15,084 nt of DNA from CAMEON01 sp045643785 (GTDB lineage: Bacteria; Bacillota; Clostridia; Oscillospirales; CAG-272), in contig JAZRFR010000082.1 of assembly GCA_045643785.1 (NCBI GenBank), positions 1 through 15,084 of the forward strand. Reading direction: 5' to 3'. Positions 1-7,442 of this stretch are shown piece by piece (the first letter of the stretch is position 1; each line of letters starts with the position of its first letter). The notes below the pieces were generated by a model, which was given only the letters and a program-made list of their open reading frames with translations, was not told the origin of the DNA and did not search any database. The translations under genes were made by a program, and so were the position numbers.

Positions 1-1478
1 TCCTCCACGGCGTAGGCGGCCAGCATGTTGATGAGAAGATCCCCCTCGTAAGCGCCGCGTTCACGGGATTGGGAATCCACGTAGATGTCCTGGGAGGTGA
101 CCTTGACGGTGTGCTTGACCAAACGGTGGAGGTCATTCAGCAGAGTGTTGTCCGATGTGAAGGAGGATGCGGATTCATCGAATGGCTTGCGAAGCTCCAG
201 ACCCCATACGCCATCGGGGCGCAGTTCTGTGGGAAACTCCTGCGAGGCAGGGGTGATCTGCACGTAGCGGAAGGCCATCATGCCGAGGGTCTCAAGGGTC
301 TGCTTGCCCTCCTTCAGTGTCCAGGTTTCCACGTAGCGGTTGCCCGTGTTCATGGGGCATTTGACGACTCCGGCGGAGGTACGCTGTTCACCGTAAGTCA
401 GCGTGATTGTACATTCATGGGGAGAATTCACCGCCATGCGCAGCCCGCCGATGATCTCATGTCCTACGTCTACCAACAGGGATCCGTCGGGAAGGGGTGT
501 CATAGACGCGGCAGGCGTCGGATAGCGACGCACGGGCTCTGTTTCCTCGGAGAGCAGGTTCATTCCGCCCATCAGAGCGCCTACAGAGACGGCGGGATGC
601 CAGCGGCAGCCGCTGTGGTATTGGGTGGTATCAAAGCCCGCCTCGGCAAAGCCGAAGGGGAAGGTGGGAGCGTGGATATTGCAGGCGTGGGCGGTGAAGT
701 AGTGGGTGCCCACGGAATTGTCCTTGCGGTACACGCCGTCACCGCAGAGAGCTTGCCAGCCGTCTGCCCTCTCCGTAGAGAACAACACCCGGGGCTCGCC
801 GTCTTTTCCGTAAGCGACCGCCTTACAGAAGAATCCCCTGTCGGCCAAGGCGTAACAGTTGGCGGCGATGCAGTTGTCTCCCGCACGGAGCAGGGAAGTG
901 ACGTCGTAGGTTTGGGAGTAGATCACGTTTGCGCCGTCGGGGGTCTTGCCCAAGCGGAATGCTCCTACGCCCACCTCTGTGCCGTTTACGTAGAGATTGT
1001 AGGCGTACTGGCGGGCGGGCTCGGGATCTACGGCGGCGGCGGTGATCAGCACGCGGTCATACTCTTCGGTGAGTACAAACTCCCGCCGCAGAAGGGCGAA
1101 ATCTCCCCCGTCAGCCCAAATGCCGTTTGCGGGAGCGGGCTCGGAGGCGACCGTGAAGCCTATGGGCGATGAAAACTCGCTCTCACCGCCTTGGCTGTCC
1201 CGAATCGCCACGCGGGTGTAGTACAGAGTCTCGCTCTCCAAAGCCTCGGCCAAACCTGCGGGGCGCACCGAGGAGGAGGCGGAGTCGGTTACCCAACCGG
1301 AGTCGTAGGCATAGACGTCCGCCTCGCAATTTTCTTTGCCCTTGGCCACGACGATGCGGTAGGCGGCCTGGCAGAGGACGGTAGAGACCCAGGAAAGAGC
1401 CAGACGGCTCCGACGGATGGCGAAGGGGGTATCGAGCAGATTGATACGGATCTTTTGCGGGGCAGAGATGGGTTTCAT
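1..1478 (-). CDS. Alpha-L-rhamnosidase, GH78 family (C-terminus off the left edge)
   Basis: An unbroken minus-strand frame runs from an ATG at 1478 to the window edge (492 complete codons, no stop). The start is preceded by GGAAGGGAG. Family: GH78 enzymes hydrolyse terminal alpha-L-rhamnose from glycans or plant glycosides by inversion. Visible parts: an Fn3-like N-terminal segment (about 1-110), a beta-sandwich rhamnosidase N-domain (about 120-330), the segment VDVGHEIIGGLRM common in this family, and the start of the catalytic (alpha/alpha)6 barrel. The catalytic motif DSQSRERGAYEGD is at residues 468-480. Its spacing, Asp468, Glu473, Asp480 (D-x4-E-x6-D), matches the family's D-C-P-x-R-x-E-R-x-x-W-x-G-D block, with Ser-Gln for Cys-Pro and Tyr for Trp. 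The catalytic base expected further downstream is outside the window. No signal peptide is visible, so the enzyme is probably cytoplasmic, acting on imported oligosaccharides. It is divergent from the neighbouring operon and probably unrelated in function. Confidence 0.88.
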   Translation of the reverse strand, partial: MKPISAPQKIRINLLDTPFAIRRSRLALSWVSTVLCQAAYRIVVAKGKENCEADVYAYDSGWVTDSASSSVRPAGLAEALESETLYYTRVAIRDSQGGESEFSSPIGFTVASEPAPANGIWADGGDFALLRREFVLTEEYDRVLITAAAVDPEPARQYAYNLYVNGTEVGVGAFRLGKTPDGANVIYSQTYDVTSLLRAGDNCIAANCYALADRGFFCKAVAYGKDGEPRVLFSTERADGWQALCGDGVYRKDNSVGTHYFTAHACNIHAPTFPFGFAEAGFDTTQYHSGCRWHPAVSVGALMGGMNLLSEETEPVRRYPTPAASMTPLPDGSLLVDVGHEIIGGLRMAVNSPHECTITLTYGEQRTSAGVVKCPMNTGNRYVETWTLKEGKQTLETLGMMAFRYVQITPASQEFPTELRPDGVWGLELRKPFDESASSFTSDNTLLNDLHRLVKHTVKVTSQDIYVDSQSRERGAYEGDLLINMLAAYAVE

Positions 1479-1500
1479 GGCGTGACTCCCTTCCAATTAT

Positions 1501-1525
1501 ATAGAATAGCTACCTATAGAATAGC
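1501..1525 (-). repeat. Direct 10-bp repeat over the -10 and start region (candidate operator)
   Basis: ATAGAATAGC occurs at 1501-1510 and again at 1516-1525, a 15-bp centre spacing, in the otherwise AT-rich leader of the rhamnosidase gene. The upstream copy contains the -10 element and the downstream copy lies where transcription would start. Exact duplication at this place would suit a regulator binding site, but no regulator gene is adjacent, so the role is inferred. It could also be chance duplication in AT-rich DNA. Confidence 0.4.
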
Positions 1526-1546
1526 ATAAAGCAGGTGTTTTGTCAA
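1518..1546 (-). promoter_or_regulatory. Sigma-A-type promoter of the rhamnosidase gene
   Basis: On the minus strand TTGACA (1541-1546) and TATTCT (1518-1523) are separated by exactly 17 bases, and the gene's ATG lies about 40 bases downstream. The -35 hexamer is the full consensus and the -10 differs at two positions. No other credible promoter lies in front of the gene. Confidence 0.75.
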
Positions 1547-1597
1547 TCGGGTTTTCGAGGTTTTTTACTACGGTGTATTTTCTCCATATTTTTCCTT

Positions 1598-1616
1598 GGA
1601 TTCTTTTTAAAAATCC
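1598..1616. promoter_or_regulatory. Imperfect palindrome upstream of the operon promoter
   Basis: GGATTCTTTTTAAAAATCC is a near-palindrome with five outer pairs, one C/A mismatch and further A/T pairs. It ends 11 bases upstream of the -35 hexamer at 1628. It could be an operator, or simply an AT-rich chance palindrome. The rest of the 1547-1627 gap is A/T-rich with nothing else recognisable. Confidence 0.2.
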
Positions 1617-1627
1617 CTGAAATTCCC

Positions 1628-1656
1628 TTGACTTCCCACTACATATTTGATATAAT
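1628..1656 (+). promoter_or_regulatory. Sigma-A-type promoter of the eight-gene operon
   Basis: TTGACT (1628-1633) and a perfect TATAAT (1651-1656) are 17 bases apart. The first start codon is at 1698, leaving a leader of roughly 35 bases. No comparably good promoter is seen before the later genes in the same direction, so this is probably the main promoter for everything up to 9969. Confidence 0.85.
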
Positions 1657-1697
1657 ATAACAGATAATACTCTATGTTGTGTTCAGGAGGTGAGATC

Positions 1698-2981
1698 ATG
1701 GCAAAAAAGACTTGTTGCGGACACGTTCGCCGCGCCCTGTCCGGGGCATTAGCGGTGCTTTCTCTGTGCGCCTGCATGATCGCCCCCATGACGGGCTGTG
1801 CCAAGACCATTACCTATACCCTGGAGGCGGGAGAAGACCTGCCCAGCCCCTACCGCCTGGTGGGTGCTGACGGTGCGGCCTACGTAGCAGGCTTTGACGA
1901 GAGCTGTGTCAACCGTCCCGGCAAGTATACCATTCCCATGACGGACGCGGAGGGAAGAAAATATAACCTCAAGCTCACCGTCCGCGACCGCAGAGCCCCC
2001 GTGGTCACCACCAAGCACGTTTACTACGCCAAGGGCGTGGGCGTGCCGAATGCCTTGGATTTCATCAATACCATTGAGGAGGCCGATGAGTATGAGGCCT
2101 ATTTCGAGTGTGATCTTCCCGATATGGATCAGATCGGGGACTACGATATTACCTTCCGCGTGGAAGACGCCAGCGGAAACCGAACCAAAGAACTGCATTC
2201 CATCCTGACCGTCATTGAGGACTACGAAGCCCCCACCTTTACCGTGGTGCCTGAGCTGTCTGCCTTTGTGGGAGAGGCCATCGCCTACCGCAAGGGGCTG
2301 GTGGTTGAGGATAACTGCGGCGGTGAGGTGGATGTGCAGGTGGATTCCTCCGCCGTTGACACCAATACCCCCGGGGACTACACCGTGAGCTTTACCGCCA
2401 CCGACGCTTCGGGCAATACCTCCTGGGCGACCACCAACATCCACATTTACGAGAATCAGGTGACCGAGGAACAGCTCAACGAGCAGATCGACGCGGTCAT
2501 CGCCCAGATCATCACCCCCGATATGGATAAGGAAGCCCAGCTTCGCGCCGTGTACCGCTACGTCTACGACCACATCGCCTACACCTCGGATTCAGATAAA
2601 TCCGACTGGGTACGCGCCGCCTACGATGGTCTGTTCATGACGGGCTCGGGCGACTGCTTCAACTATTTCGCCGCCGCCATCGCTTTCTGCCGCCGTCTCG
2701 GTATCGATTACCGCGAGATCGAGCGTACCCCCGGCGCCGCCGAGGGCACCCACTTCTGGATCATGGTCAACATCGGCGACGACGAAAAGCCTCGCTGGTA
2801 TCACTTCGATTGCACCCACCTGCGCGCTTCCTACTCCCACAGCGGCTGCCTCCTGACCGATCAGCAGATCAAGGCCTTCAACCGCTTCCGCGCAGGGTTC
2901 TACGCCTACGATTCGTCGAAGTATCCCGCCACGGACAAGACCATCATCACCCGCACCCCCGATCTGGAAAAATACTACTGA
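1698..2981 (+). CDS. Transglutaminase-like lipoprotein with Ig-like domains
   Basis: The start at 1698 is chosen over an upstream in-frame ATG at 1674 because AGGAGGTG (1685-1692) fits only the former. The product is 427 aa. Residues 1-34 form a signal peptide with a basic start, a hydrophobic core and a lipobox-like MTGC (Cys34), so it is probably anchored to the outer face of the membrane. Residues about 35-255 hold two or three bacterial Ig-like domains of about 80 aa; GDYDITFRVEDASGN and GDYTVSFTATDASGN are matching strand pairs. Residues about 260-427 are a transglutaminase-like cysteine-protease fold with the expected triad: Cys320 (GSGDCFNY), His352 (THFWIMV) and Asp371 (HFDCT). Bacterial members are peptidases, amidases or cross-linking enzymes; the substrate here is unknown. 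First gene of the operon, 13 bases before the next. The Ig domains suggest binding to the wall or to extracellular polymer. Confidence 0.85.
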   Translation: MAKKTCCGHVRRALSGALAVLSLCACMIAPMTGCAKTITYTLEAGEDLPSPYRLVGADGAAYVAGFDESCVNRPGKYTIPMTDAEGRKYNLKLTVRDRRAPVVTTKHVYYAKGVGVPNALDFINTIEEADEYEAYFECDLPDMDQIGDYDITFRVEDASGNRTKELHSILTVIEDYEAPTFTVVPELSAFVGEAIAYRKGLVVEDNCGGEVDVQVDSSAVDTNTPGDYTVSFTATDASGNTSWATTNIHIYENQVTEEQLNEQIDAVIAQIITPDMDKEAQLRAVYRYVYDHIAYTSDSDKSDWVRAAYDGLFMTGSGDCFNYFAAAIAFCRRLGIDYREIERTPGAAEGTHFWIMVNIGDDEKPRWYHFDCTHLRASYSHSGCLLTDQQIKAFNRFRAGFYAYDSSKYPATDKTIITRTPDLEKYY

Positions 2982-2994
2982 TACGAGGCCATTT

Positions 2995-3816
2995 ATGCGT
3001 ATATCTTCACTTCCCCTGGCTGAAATGGAAACGCTTATCCGCGAGGCGGGCGCCATCATGCGCGGCGTGCCCGATGAAGTGCGAAACAATCCCGAATGCA
3101 AGGAGGGAAGCGCCAACTTCGTCACCGCCTACGACGTGAAGGTGCAGGAATTCCTCAAGGAGGGGCTGACCCGCCTGCTTCCGACGGCGGCATTCTTCGC
3201 CGAGGAGGACGGGGAATCCAGTCGCGCCATCGGAAGCGGATACACCTTCATCATCGACCCCATTGACGGCACCACCAACTTCATGTGCGGCTATAACACC
3301 TCCGCCGTGTCGGTGGGACTGCTCCTGGACGGTCAACCCATCTTCGGCGGCATCTACGACCCCTACCGCGACGAGTATTTCTCGGCGGTGGCAGGGCAGG
3401 GAGCCACCTGCAACGGTGATCCCATTCGGGTGTCCGAGCGTCCTGTGACCCGTGCCATTGTCGCTATCGGCTCCGCTCCTTACCGCAAGGATACGCTGGC
3501 GGAGACCATGATCTCTATGACAACCGATCTGTTCCATATCTTCGCGGATTTTCGCCGTTCCGGCTCTGCCGCTCTGGATATCTGTCACGTGGCGAGTGGG
3601 CGCTTGGATGCTTTTTGTGAGCCCATTCTCTCTCCTTGGGACTACGCCGCAGGCTCGGTCATTCTGGCTGAGGCGGGAGGCATCGCCACCAATTTCGCGG
3701 GAAAGCCGTTGAACCTTTCTGCGCCGTCCTCCTGCGTGTTCGGCAGTACGAATGCCCATGGCGTGGCGTTGGAGGTCTGTGGGAAGTATGCGCCGATTAC
3801 TGAACAAATCCGCTGA
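2995..3816 (+). CDS. Inositol monophosphatase family protein
   Basis: 273 aa, the usual length for the family. All diagnostic elements are present: AEEDG with Glu70/Glu71, DPIDGTTNF with Asp88, Ile90, Asp91, Gly92 and Thr93 for the Mg/phosphate site, and SPWDYAAG with Asp216. The family dephosphorylates small sugar or polyol phosphates (inositol-1-phosphate, fructose-1,6-bisphosphate, PAP) in the cytoplasm with Mg2+; the exact substrate cannot be read from the sequence. The start at 2995 is six bases after GAGG (2985-2988) and 13 bases after the previous stop. A second in-frame Met at 3025 is possible but has no better ribosome site. Placement ahead of the amino-acid activation genes suggests it could supply or recycle a phosphorylated precursor of the modified polymer, which is inference only. 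Confidence 0.9.
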   Translation: MRISSLPLAEMETLIREAGAIMRGVPDEVRNNPECKEGSANFVTAYDVKVQEFLKEGLTRLLPTAAFFAEEDGESSRAIGSGYTFIIDPIDGTTNFMCGYNTSAVSVGLLLDGQPIFGGIYDPYRDEYFSAVAGQGATCNGDPIRVSERPVTRAIVAIGSAPYRKDTLAETMISMTTDLFHIFADFRRSGSAALDICHVASGRLDAFCEPILSPWDYAAGSVILAEAGGIATNFAGKPLNLSAPSSCVFGSTNAHGVALEVCGKYAPITEQIR

Positions 3817-3838
3817 ATCCAATATAGAGGAGCCCATT

Positions 3839-5377
3839 ATGCTTACCAACATTCTGCAATATCTGGAAGCTACCGTTCCCCAAGTTCCCGATAAATTAGC
3901 CTTTTCCACGGGCACTGAGGGCTTGACCTTCTCCGAGCTTCATACCCACGCCCGCACCGTGGGCGCAGGACTGCTTCGGAGAGGCTACAACGCCGAGCCT
4001 GTGGCTGTGCTGATGGACAAGCATCCCCATACCATTGCTACCTTCTTCGGCATCATCTACGCGGGGTGCTTCTACGCCGCACTGGACGGGGATATGCCTC
4101 CCGCCCGCATGGGATTGATTCTGGACACCCTGAAGCCTCGCCTGCTCATTTGCGATAAAAAGAATGCCAAGACCGCGCAAAAGCTGTTGGACGAGGGGAT
4201 TTTTACCGGTGAAGTGCTGGCCTGGGACGATATCTGTTACGCTGAGGGGCGGGCGCTGATCCCCGATGACGAGGCCGCTCTCGCCGCCGTCCGCGATCGC
4301 CAGATCGACACCGACCCCATATACGTGGTCTTTACATCCGGCTCCACGGGAGTCCCCAAGGGTGTGGCCGCCTGTCATCGCTCGGTGATCGACTATACCG
4401 AGTCCCTCTGTGAGGCCATCGGCTTTGACGGGAACACGGTTTTCGCCAACCAGACCCCTCTGTACTTCGACGCGCCCCTCAAGGAGATCATGCCCACCAT
4501 CAAGTTCGGTGCTACGGCTTACCTTGTGCCCAAGATGCTGTTCATGTTTCCCGTCAAGCTCTGCGACTACCTCAACGAGCATCGCATCAACACGGTCTGC
4601 TGGGTGGTTTCGGCGCTGACCATGATCTCGTCTTTGGGTGCTTTGGAGAAGAATCCTCCCAAGTACCTGACCACGGTTTGCTTCGGTAGCGAGGTCTTCC
4701 CCCGCAAGCAGTACGACCTGTGGCGTGCCGCCCTGCCGGATGCCCGCTTCTTCAATCTCTACGGCCCCACCGAGGCTACGGGTATGTCCTGCTACTGGCC
4801 CGCCCGCGATCTTGCCCCCGACGAGCCCATTCCCGTGGGCAAGCCCTTCCGTAACACCGATCTCATGCTCCTGACCGACGAAGGCCGCCGCGCCGCTCCC
4901 GGCGAGGAGGGCGAGATCTGCCTCCGCGGTACCTGCGTGACCCTGGGCTACTATGCCAATCCCCAAAAGACCTCCGAGGCCTTCGTGCAGAACCCGCTGA
5001 ACCCCCACTACCCCGAGATCATCTACCGCACCGGCGACATCGGCCGCTTCAACGACCGTGGCGAGCTCGTCTTTGTCTCCCGCCGCGATGCCCAGATCAA
5101 GCACATGGGTCACCGCATCGAGCTGGGGGAGATCGAAGCCGCCGCCGCATCCGCCGAGGGTGTTCGCGCCGCCTGCTGTGTCTACGACGCGGGGAATAAG
5201 CGCATCGGTCTGTACTACGTGGGCGATACCGAACCCGCCGCCCTGACCAAGGCCCTCCGCGCCGCCCTGCCGCCCTACATGATCCCTGCTTTCTGCGAGA
5301 GGCTCCCTGCCATGCCGCTGACCCCCAACGGGAAGGTGGATCGGAAGGGACTGCGGGAGCGAGCGGAGGCCATGTGA
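3839..5377 (+). CDS. Amino-acid adenylation enzyme, DltA-like (D-alanine--carrier protein ligase type)
   Basis: The start at 3839 has AGAGGAG about seven bases upstream. The longer reading from 3752 overlaps the phosphatase gene and lacks a ribosome site. 512 aa, the size of stand-alone DltA. ANL-superfamily core motifs in order: TSGSTGVPKG (166-175, ATP phosphates), YFDAPLKE with Asp211 in the position that holds the substrate alpha-amino group, NLYGPTEAT (306-314), YRTGD (396-400), GHRIELGE (424-431) and NGKVDRK (497-503) with the catalytic Lys499. Expected reaction: amino acid + ATP to aminoacyl-AMP, then transfer to the phosphopantetheine thiol of the carrier encoded next. D-alanine is the likely substrate by analogy with dlt operons, but the pocket has not been matched to it. 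The stop codon lies inside the terminal repeat of the element that follows, so the last codons are its only contact with it. A lone NRPS-type activating enzyme is the alternative. Confidence 0.85.
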   Translation: MLTNILQYLEATVPQVPDKLAFSTGTEGLTFSELHTHARTVGAGLLRRGYNAEPVAVLMDKHPHTIATFFGIIYAGCFYAALDGDMPPARMGLILDTLKPRLLICDKKNAKTAQKLLDEGIFTGEVLAWDDICYAEGRALIPDDEAALAAVRDRQIDTDPIYVVFTSGSTGVPKGVAACHRSVIDYTESLCEAIGFDGNTVFANQTPLYFDAPLKEIMPTIKFGATAYLVPKMLFMFPVKLCDYLNEHRINTVCWVVSALTMISSLGALEKNPPKYLTTVCFGSEVFPRKQYDLWRAALPDARFFNLYGPTEATGMSCYWPARDLAPDEPIPVGKPFRNTDLMLLTDEGRRAAPGEEGEICLRGTCVTLGYYANPQKTSEAFVQNPLNPHYPEIIYRTGDIGRFNDRGELVFVSRRDAQIKHMGHRIELGEIEAAAASAEGVRAACCVYDAGNKRIGLYYVGDTEPAALTKALRAALPPYMIPAFCERLPAMPLTPNGKVDRKGLRERAEAM

Positions 5378-5567
5378 ATGCAAAATGCAAAATGCAAAAT
5401 CAAGGAACGGCTACACCTTGTGCCTTTTGCTTTCACTGCTCATTTGCGACCTCATTGGAAAATATTGCTTTGGTTATTCCCCTGCTTTTCCTTACCATGA
5501 AAATTACATTTTGCCGTAGCAAAATGTTTCATCAATTTTGCATTTTGCATTTTGCATTTTGCATTCA
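5375..5567. mobile_element. 193-bp MITE-like element with TGCAAAA-heptamer terminal inverted repeats
   Basis: The left end (5375-5400) and right end (5542-5567) are perfect 26-bp inverted repeats. The left arm is three tandem TGCAAAA units (5379-5399). The right arm is the complement, TTTTGCA, with four units (5536-5563). The 140-bp interior carries no credible gene and is clearly more AT-rich than the flanking genes. The left terminus overlaps the TGA of the adenylation gene (5375-5377). The right terminus stops 11 bases before the ribosome site AAGGAG (5578-5583) of the carrier gene, so both genes stay intact. No clear target duplication is visible. It could be a transposase-dependent miniature element or a non-mobile intergenic repeat that forms a long cruciform or hairpin in the operon mRNA. 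Confidence 0.7.
5506..5527. repeat. Perfect 9-bp hairpin inside the element
   Basis: ACATTTTGC (5506-5514) and GCAAAATGT (5519-5527) are perfect complements around a CGTA loop. The arms carry the same TTTTGC/GCAAAA word as the terminal repeats. With no run of T after it, it is not an intrinsic terminator. It is probably a structural part of the element, or a site for whatever recognises it. Confidence 0.6.
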
Positions 5568-5591
5568 AATTCCCATCAAGGAGAAACACAT

Positions 5592-5819
5592 ATGAACGAA
5601 CTCATTTCCATCCTCACCGAGCTTCACGACGACGTGGACTTTGCCACCGAGACCGGTCTCATCGAGAACGGCATCCTCAACTCTCTGGACATTGTGACCC
5701 TCATCACCGAGATCAACGACCGTTTTGACGTCCAGATTCCCGCCGAGGAGATCATGCCTGAAAACTTTGATTCCGCCGAGGCCCTGTGGGCGCTCATCAG
5801 CCGTCTGGATGAGGACTGA
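5592..5819 (+). CDS. Acyl/aminoacyl carrier protein, DltC-like
   Basis: 75 aa, the size of DltC, starting at 5592 behind AAGGAG (5578-5583). A longer in-frame reading from 5538 runs back through the repeat and is rejected. The protein is acidic and helical, with the phosphopantetheine site in the segment ENGILNSLDIVTLI; Ser31 is the attachment residue, followed by the typical Leu-Asp. Role by family: carries the activated amino acid as a thioester on its 4'-phosphopantetheine arm to the membrane acyltransferase. It lies between the adenylation enzyme and the MBOAT gene (three bases before the latter), so the order is A-C-B rather than the A-B-C of classical dlt operons. A general fatty-acid ACP is unlikely given the context. 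Confidence 0.85.
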   Translation: MNELISILTELHDDVDFATETGLIENGILNSLDIVTLITEINDRFDVQIPAEEIMPENFDSAEALWALISRLDED

Positions 5820-5822
5820 TCC

Positions 5823-7430
5823 GTGACCCTGACCTCATTTCCTTTCCTCATCTTCGCCGCCGTGACGGTGCTTTTGTACTACCTGCTCCCCAAGCGGTGT
5901 CAGTGGGTGGTACTGCTCACCGCCAGCTTCCTCTTTTACGCGGCGGCAGGGGGATGGTATCTGCCCTTCATTCTGGTCACCATCCTCTCCACATACCTTT
6001 TGGCTCGCCTGATAGCGAATCACGCCAAACGGGACGAGGACTACATAGCCGCCCACAAGGCGGACATGGCCAAGGAGGAACGTAAGGCCTACAAGGCGGC
6101 AGGGAAGAAGAAGCGGTTTCGTATGCTGGTGGCGGGACTGGTGTTCAACTTCGGCATCCTGGCGGTGCTGAAATACACCGGGTTTACCGTGAGCATCGTC
6201 AACGACGTGCTGGGGCTGTTCACCGACTCGCGTCTGGACGTCCCCTCACTCATTCTGCCCCTGGGCATCTCCTTCTACACCTTCCGCTCCACCGCTTACC
6301 TCATTGACGTCTACCGCGGTAAGGCGCAGGCGGCGACGAATCTCGGCAAGTACGCCCTGTTCATCTCCTTCTTCCCGGCGGTCATGCAGGGACCCATCTG
6401 TCGTTACAATGATCTGGCCGCACAGTTCGATACGCCGCACAAGGCCGAATGGAGTAACCTTTCTGCGGGACTTCTGCGGATGCTGTGGGGTATGTTCAAG
6501 AAGCTGGTGGTGGCGGATACCCTCATGGTGGCGGTCAAGGCCATTGTGGGCGACCCCGAGGCCTTTGGCGGAATGTACGTGCTTCTGCTCATCATCCTCT
6601 ACTCCGCCGTCATTTACGGCGACTTTACGGGCGGCATCGACATCACCATCGGTCTGTCCCGCATGCTGGGACTCAAGCTCACCGAGAACTTCAACCGTCC
6701 CTTCTCGTCGAAATCCACCGCTGAGTACTGGAACCGCTGGCATATCACCATGGGCTCCTGGTTTACGGATTACGTCTTTTATCCCCTGTCCATCTGCTCC
6801 TCCATGCAGAAGCTCACCAAGTGGAGTCGCGCTCATCTGGGCAAGGCCATCGGTATGCGATTCCCCGTGTATCTGGCCACCCTCTTTACCTGGTTCCTCA
6901 CGGGACTCTGGCACGGAGCATCCTGGAACTTCATCGTCTGGGGTCTCATCAACGGCGTCATCATTCTGGTCTCCCGCGAGCTTGAGCCTCTGTACGGAAA
7001 ATTCCGCAAGAAATTCCCGCGGCTTACCGCATCCGCCTTCTACGGCGGCTTCTGCTCTGTCCGTACCTTCTTCCTCATGGGCGCCGTCCGTATTCTGGAC
7101 TGCTACCGCGACGTGCCGGTGACCTTCAAGGCCTTTGGCTCCATGTTCTATGACTTCAGCCATTGGGGAGACCTCATAGACGGCTCCTTCATGGACAAGC
7201 TGGGGCTCACCCTCCCCGTCTGGATCCTGGTGGGACTGGCCACAGTTCTGATCTTCTTTGTCAGCCGCGCAGGATGCGCCGCGGGGAAGGATACTCCCGT
7301 GGCCGAGAGACTTGCGAACCGCCCCGTCCTGTGGACGCTTTCCTGTCTGGGGCTTGCTCTGGCTGTCCTCATCTTCGGCAGCTACGGCATTGGCTTTGAT
7401 GCGGGCGCCTTCATTTACCAAACGTTTTAA
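5823..7430 (+). CDS. MBOAT family O-acyltransferase (AlgI/DltB type)
   Basis: GTG start at 5823, three bases after the carrier stop, with GAGGA inside the carrier's last codons, which suggests coupled translation. 535 aa with about ten to twelve hydrophobic segments. Family hallmarks: PFSSKSTAEYWNRWHITM with His307, and TGLWHGASWNFIVWG with the invariant catalytic His364. The length is nearer AlgI-type transferases (about 470-530 aa) than DltB (about 400 aa); the extra C-terminal part (about 400-535) has two further membrane segments. Family role: moves an acyl group from a carrier thioester through a membrane tunnel for attachment to an extracellular polymer. The neighbouring carrier and adenylation genes indicate an aminoacyl group. 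The C-terminus is FIYQTF with Tyr532, resembling the Tyr-containing C-terminal tail of DltX and of other long MBOATs. Confidence 0.88.
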   Translation: MTLTSFPFLIFAAVTVLLYYLLPKRCQWVVLLTASFLFYAAAGGWYLPFILVTILSTYLLARLIANHAKRDEDYIAAHKADMAKEERKAYKAAGKKKRFRMLVAGLVFNFGILAVLKYTGFTVSIVNDVLGLFTDSRLDVPSLILPLGISFYTFRSTAYLIDVYRGKAQAATNLGKYALFISFFPAVMQGPICRYNDLAAQFDTPHKAEWSNLSAGLLRMLWGMFKKLVVADTLMVAVKAIVGDPEAFGGMYVLLLIILYSAVIYGDFTGGIDITIGLSRMLGLKLTENFNRPFSSKSTAEYWNRWHITMGSWFTDYVFYPLSICSSMQKLTKWSRAHLGKAIGMRFPVYLATLFTWFLTGLWHGASWNFIVWGLINGVIILVSRELEPLYGKFRKKFPRLTASAFYGGFCSVRTFFLMGAVRILDCYRDVPVTFKAFGSMFYDFSHWGDLIDGSFMDKLGLTLPVWILVGLATVLIFFVSRAGCAAGKDTPVAERLANRPVLWTLSCLGLALAVLIFGSYGIGFDAGAFIYQTF

Positions 7431-7442
7431 GGGGGTGCTGAC

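Noticed and set aside
69..1172. Long plus-strand open frame opposite the rhamnosidase
   Set aside because: It is a shadow of the minus-strand gene. It has no ribosome site or recognisable domain and a biased, repeat-like composition, while the minus frame shows the GH78 catalytic motif.
3896..5383. Long minus-strand open frame opposite the adenylation gene
   Set aside because: A shadow caused by GC-rich third positions. The plus frame carries all adenylation motifs in order.
5375..5567. CRISPR array from the regular heptamers
   Set aside because: The units are 7 bp, directly adjacent with no spacers, and inverted at the two ends, so this is a terminal inverted repeat and not an array.
5538..5591. 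Upstream extension of the carrier-protein gene
   Set aside because: The extra residues come from the element's terminal repeat. AAGGAG at 5578-5583 fits the start at 5592, giving a normal 75-aa carrier.
5374..5595. Small plus-strand ORF across the repeat element
   Set aside because: It is made of translated TGCAAAA/TTTTGCA repeats (HFAFCI-type peptide) with no ribosome site.
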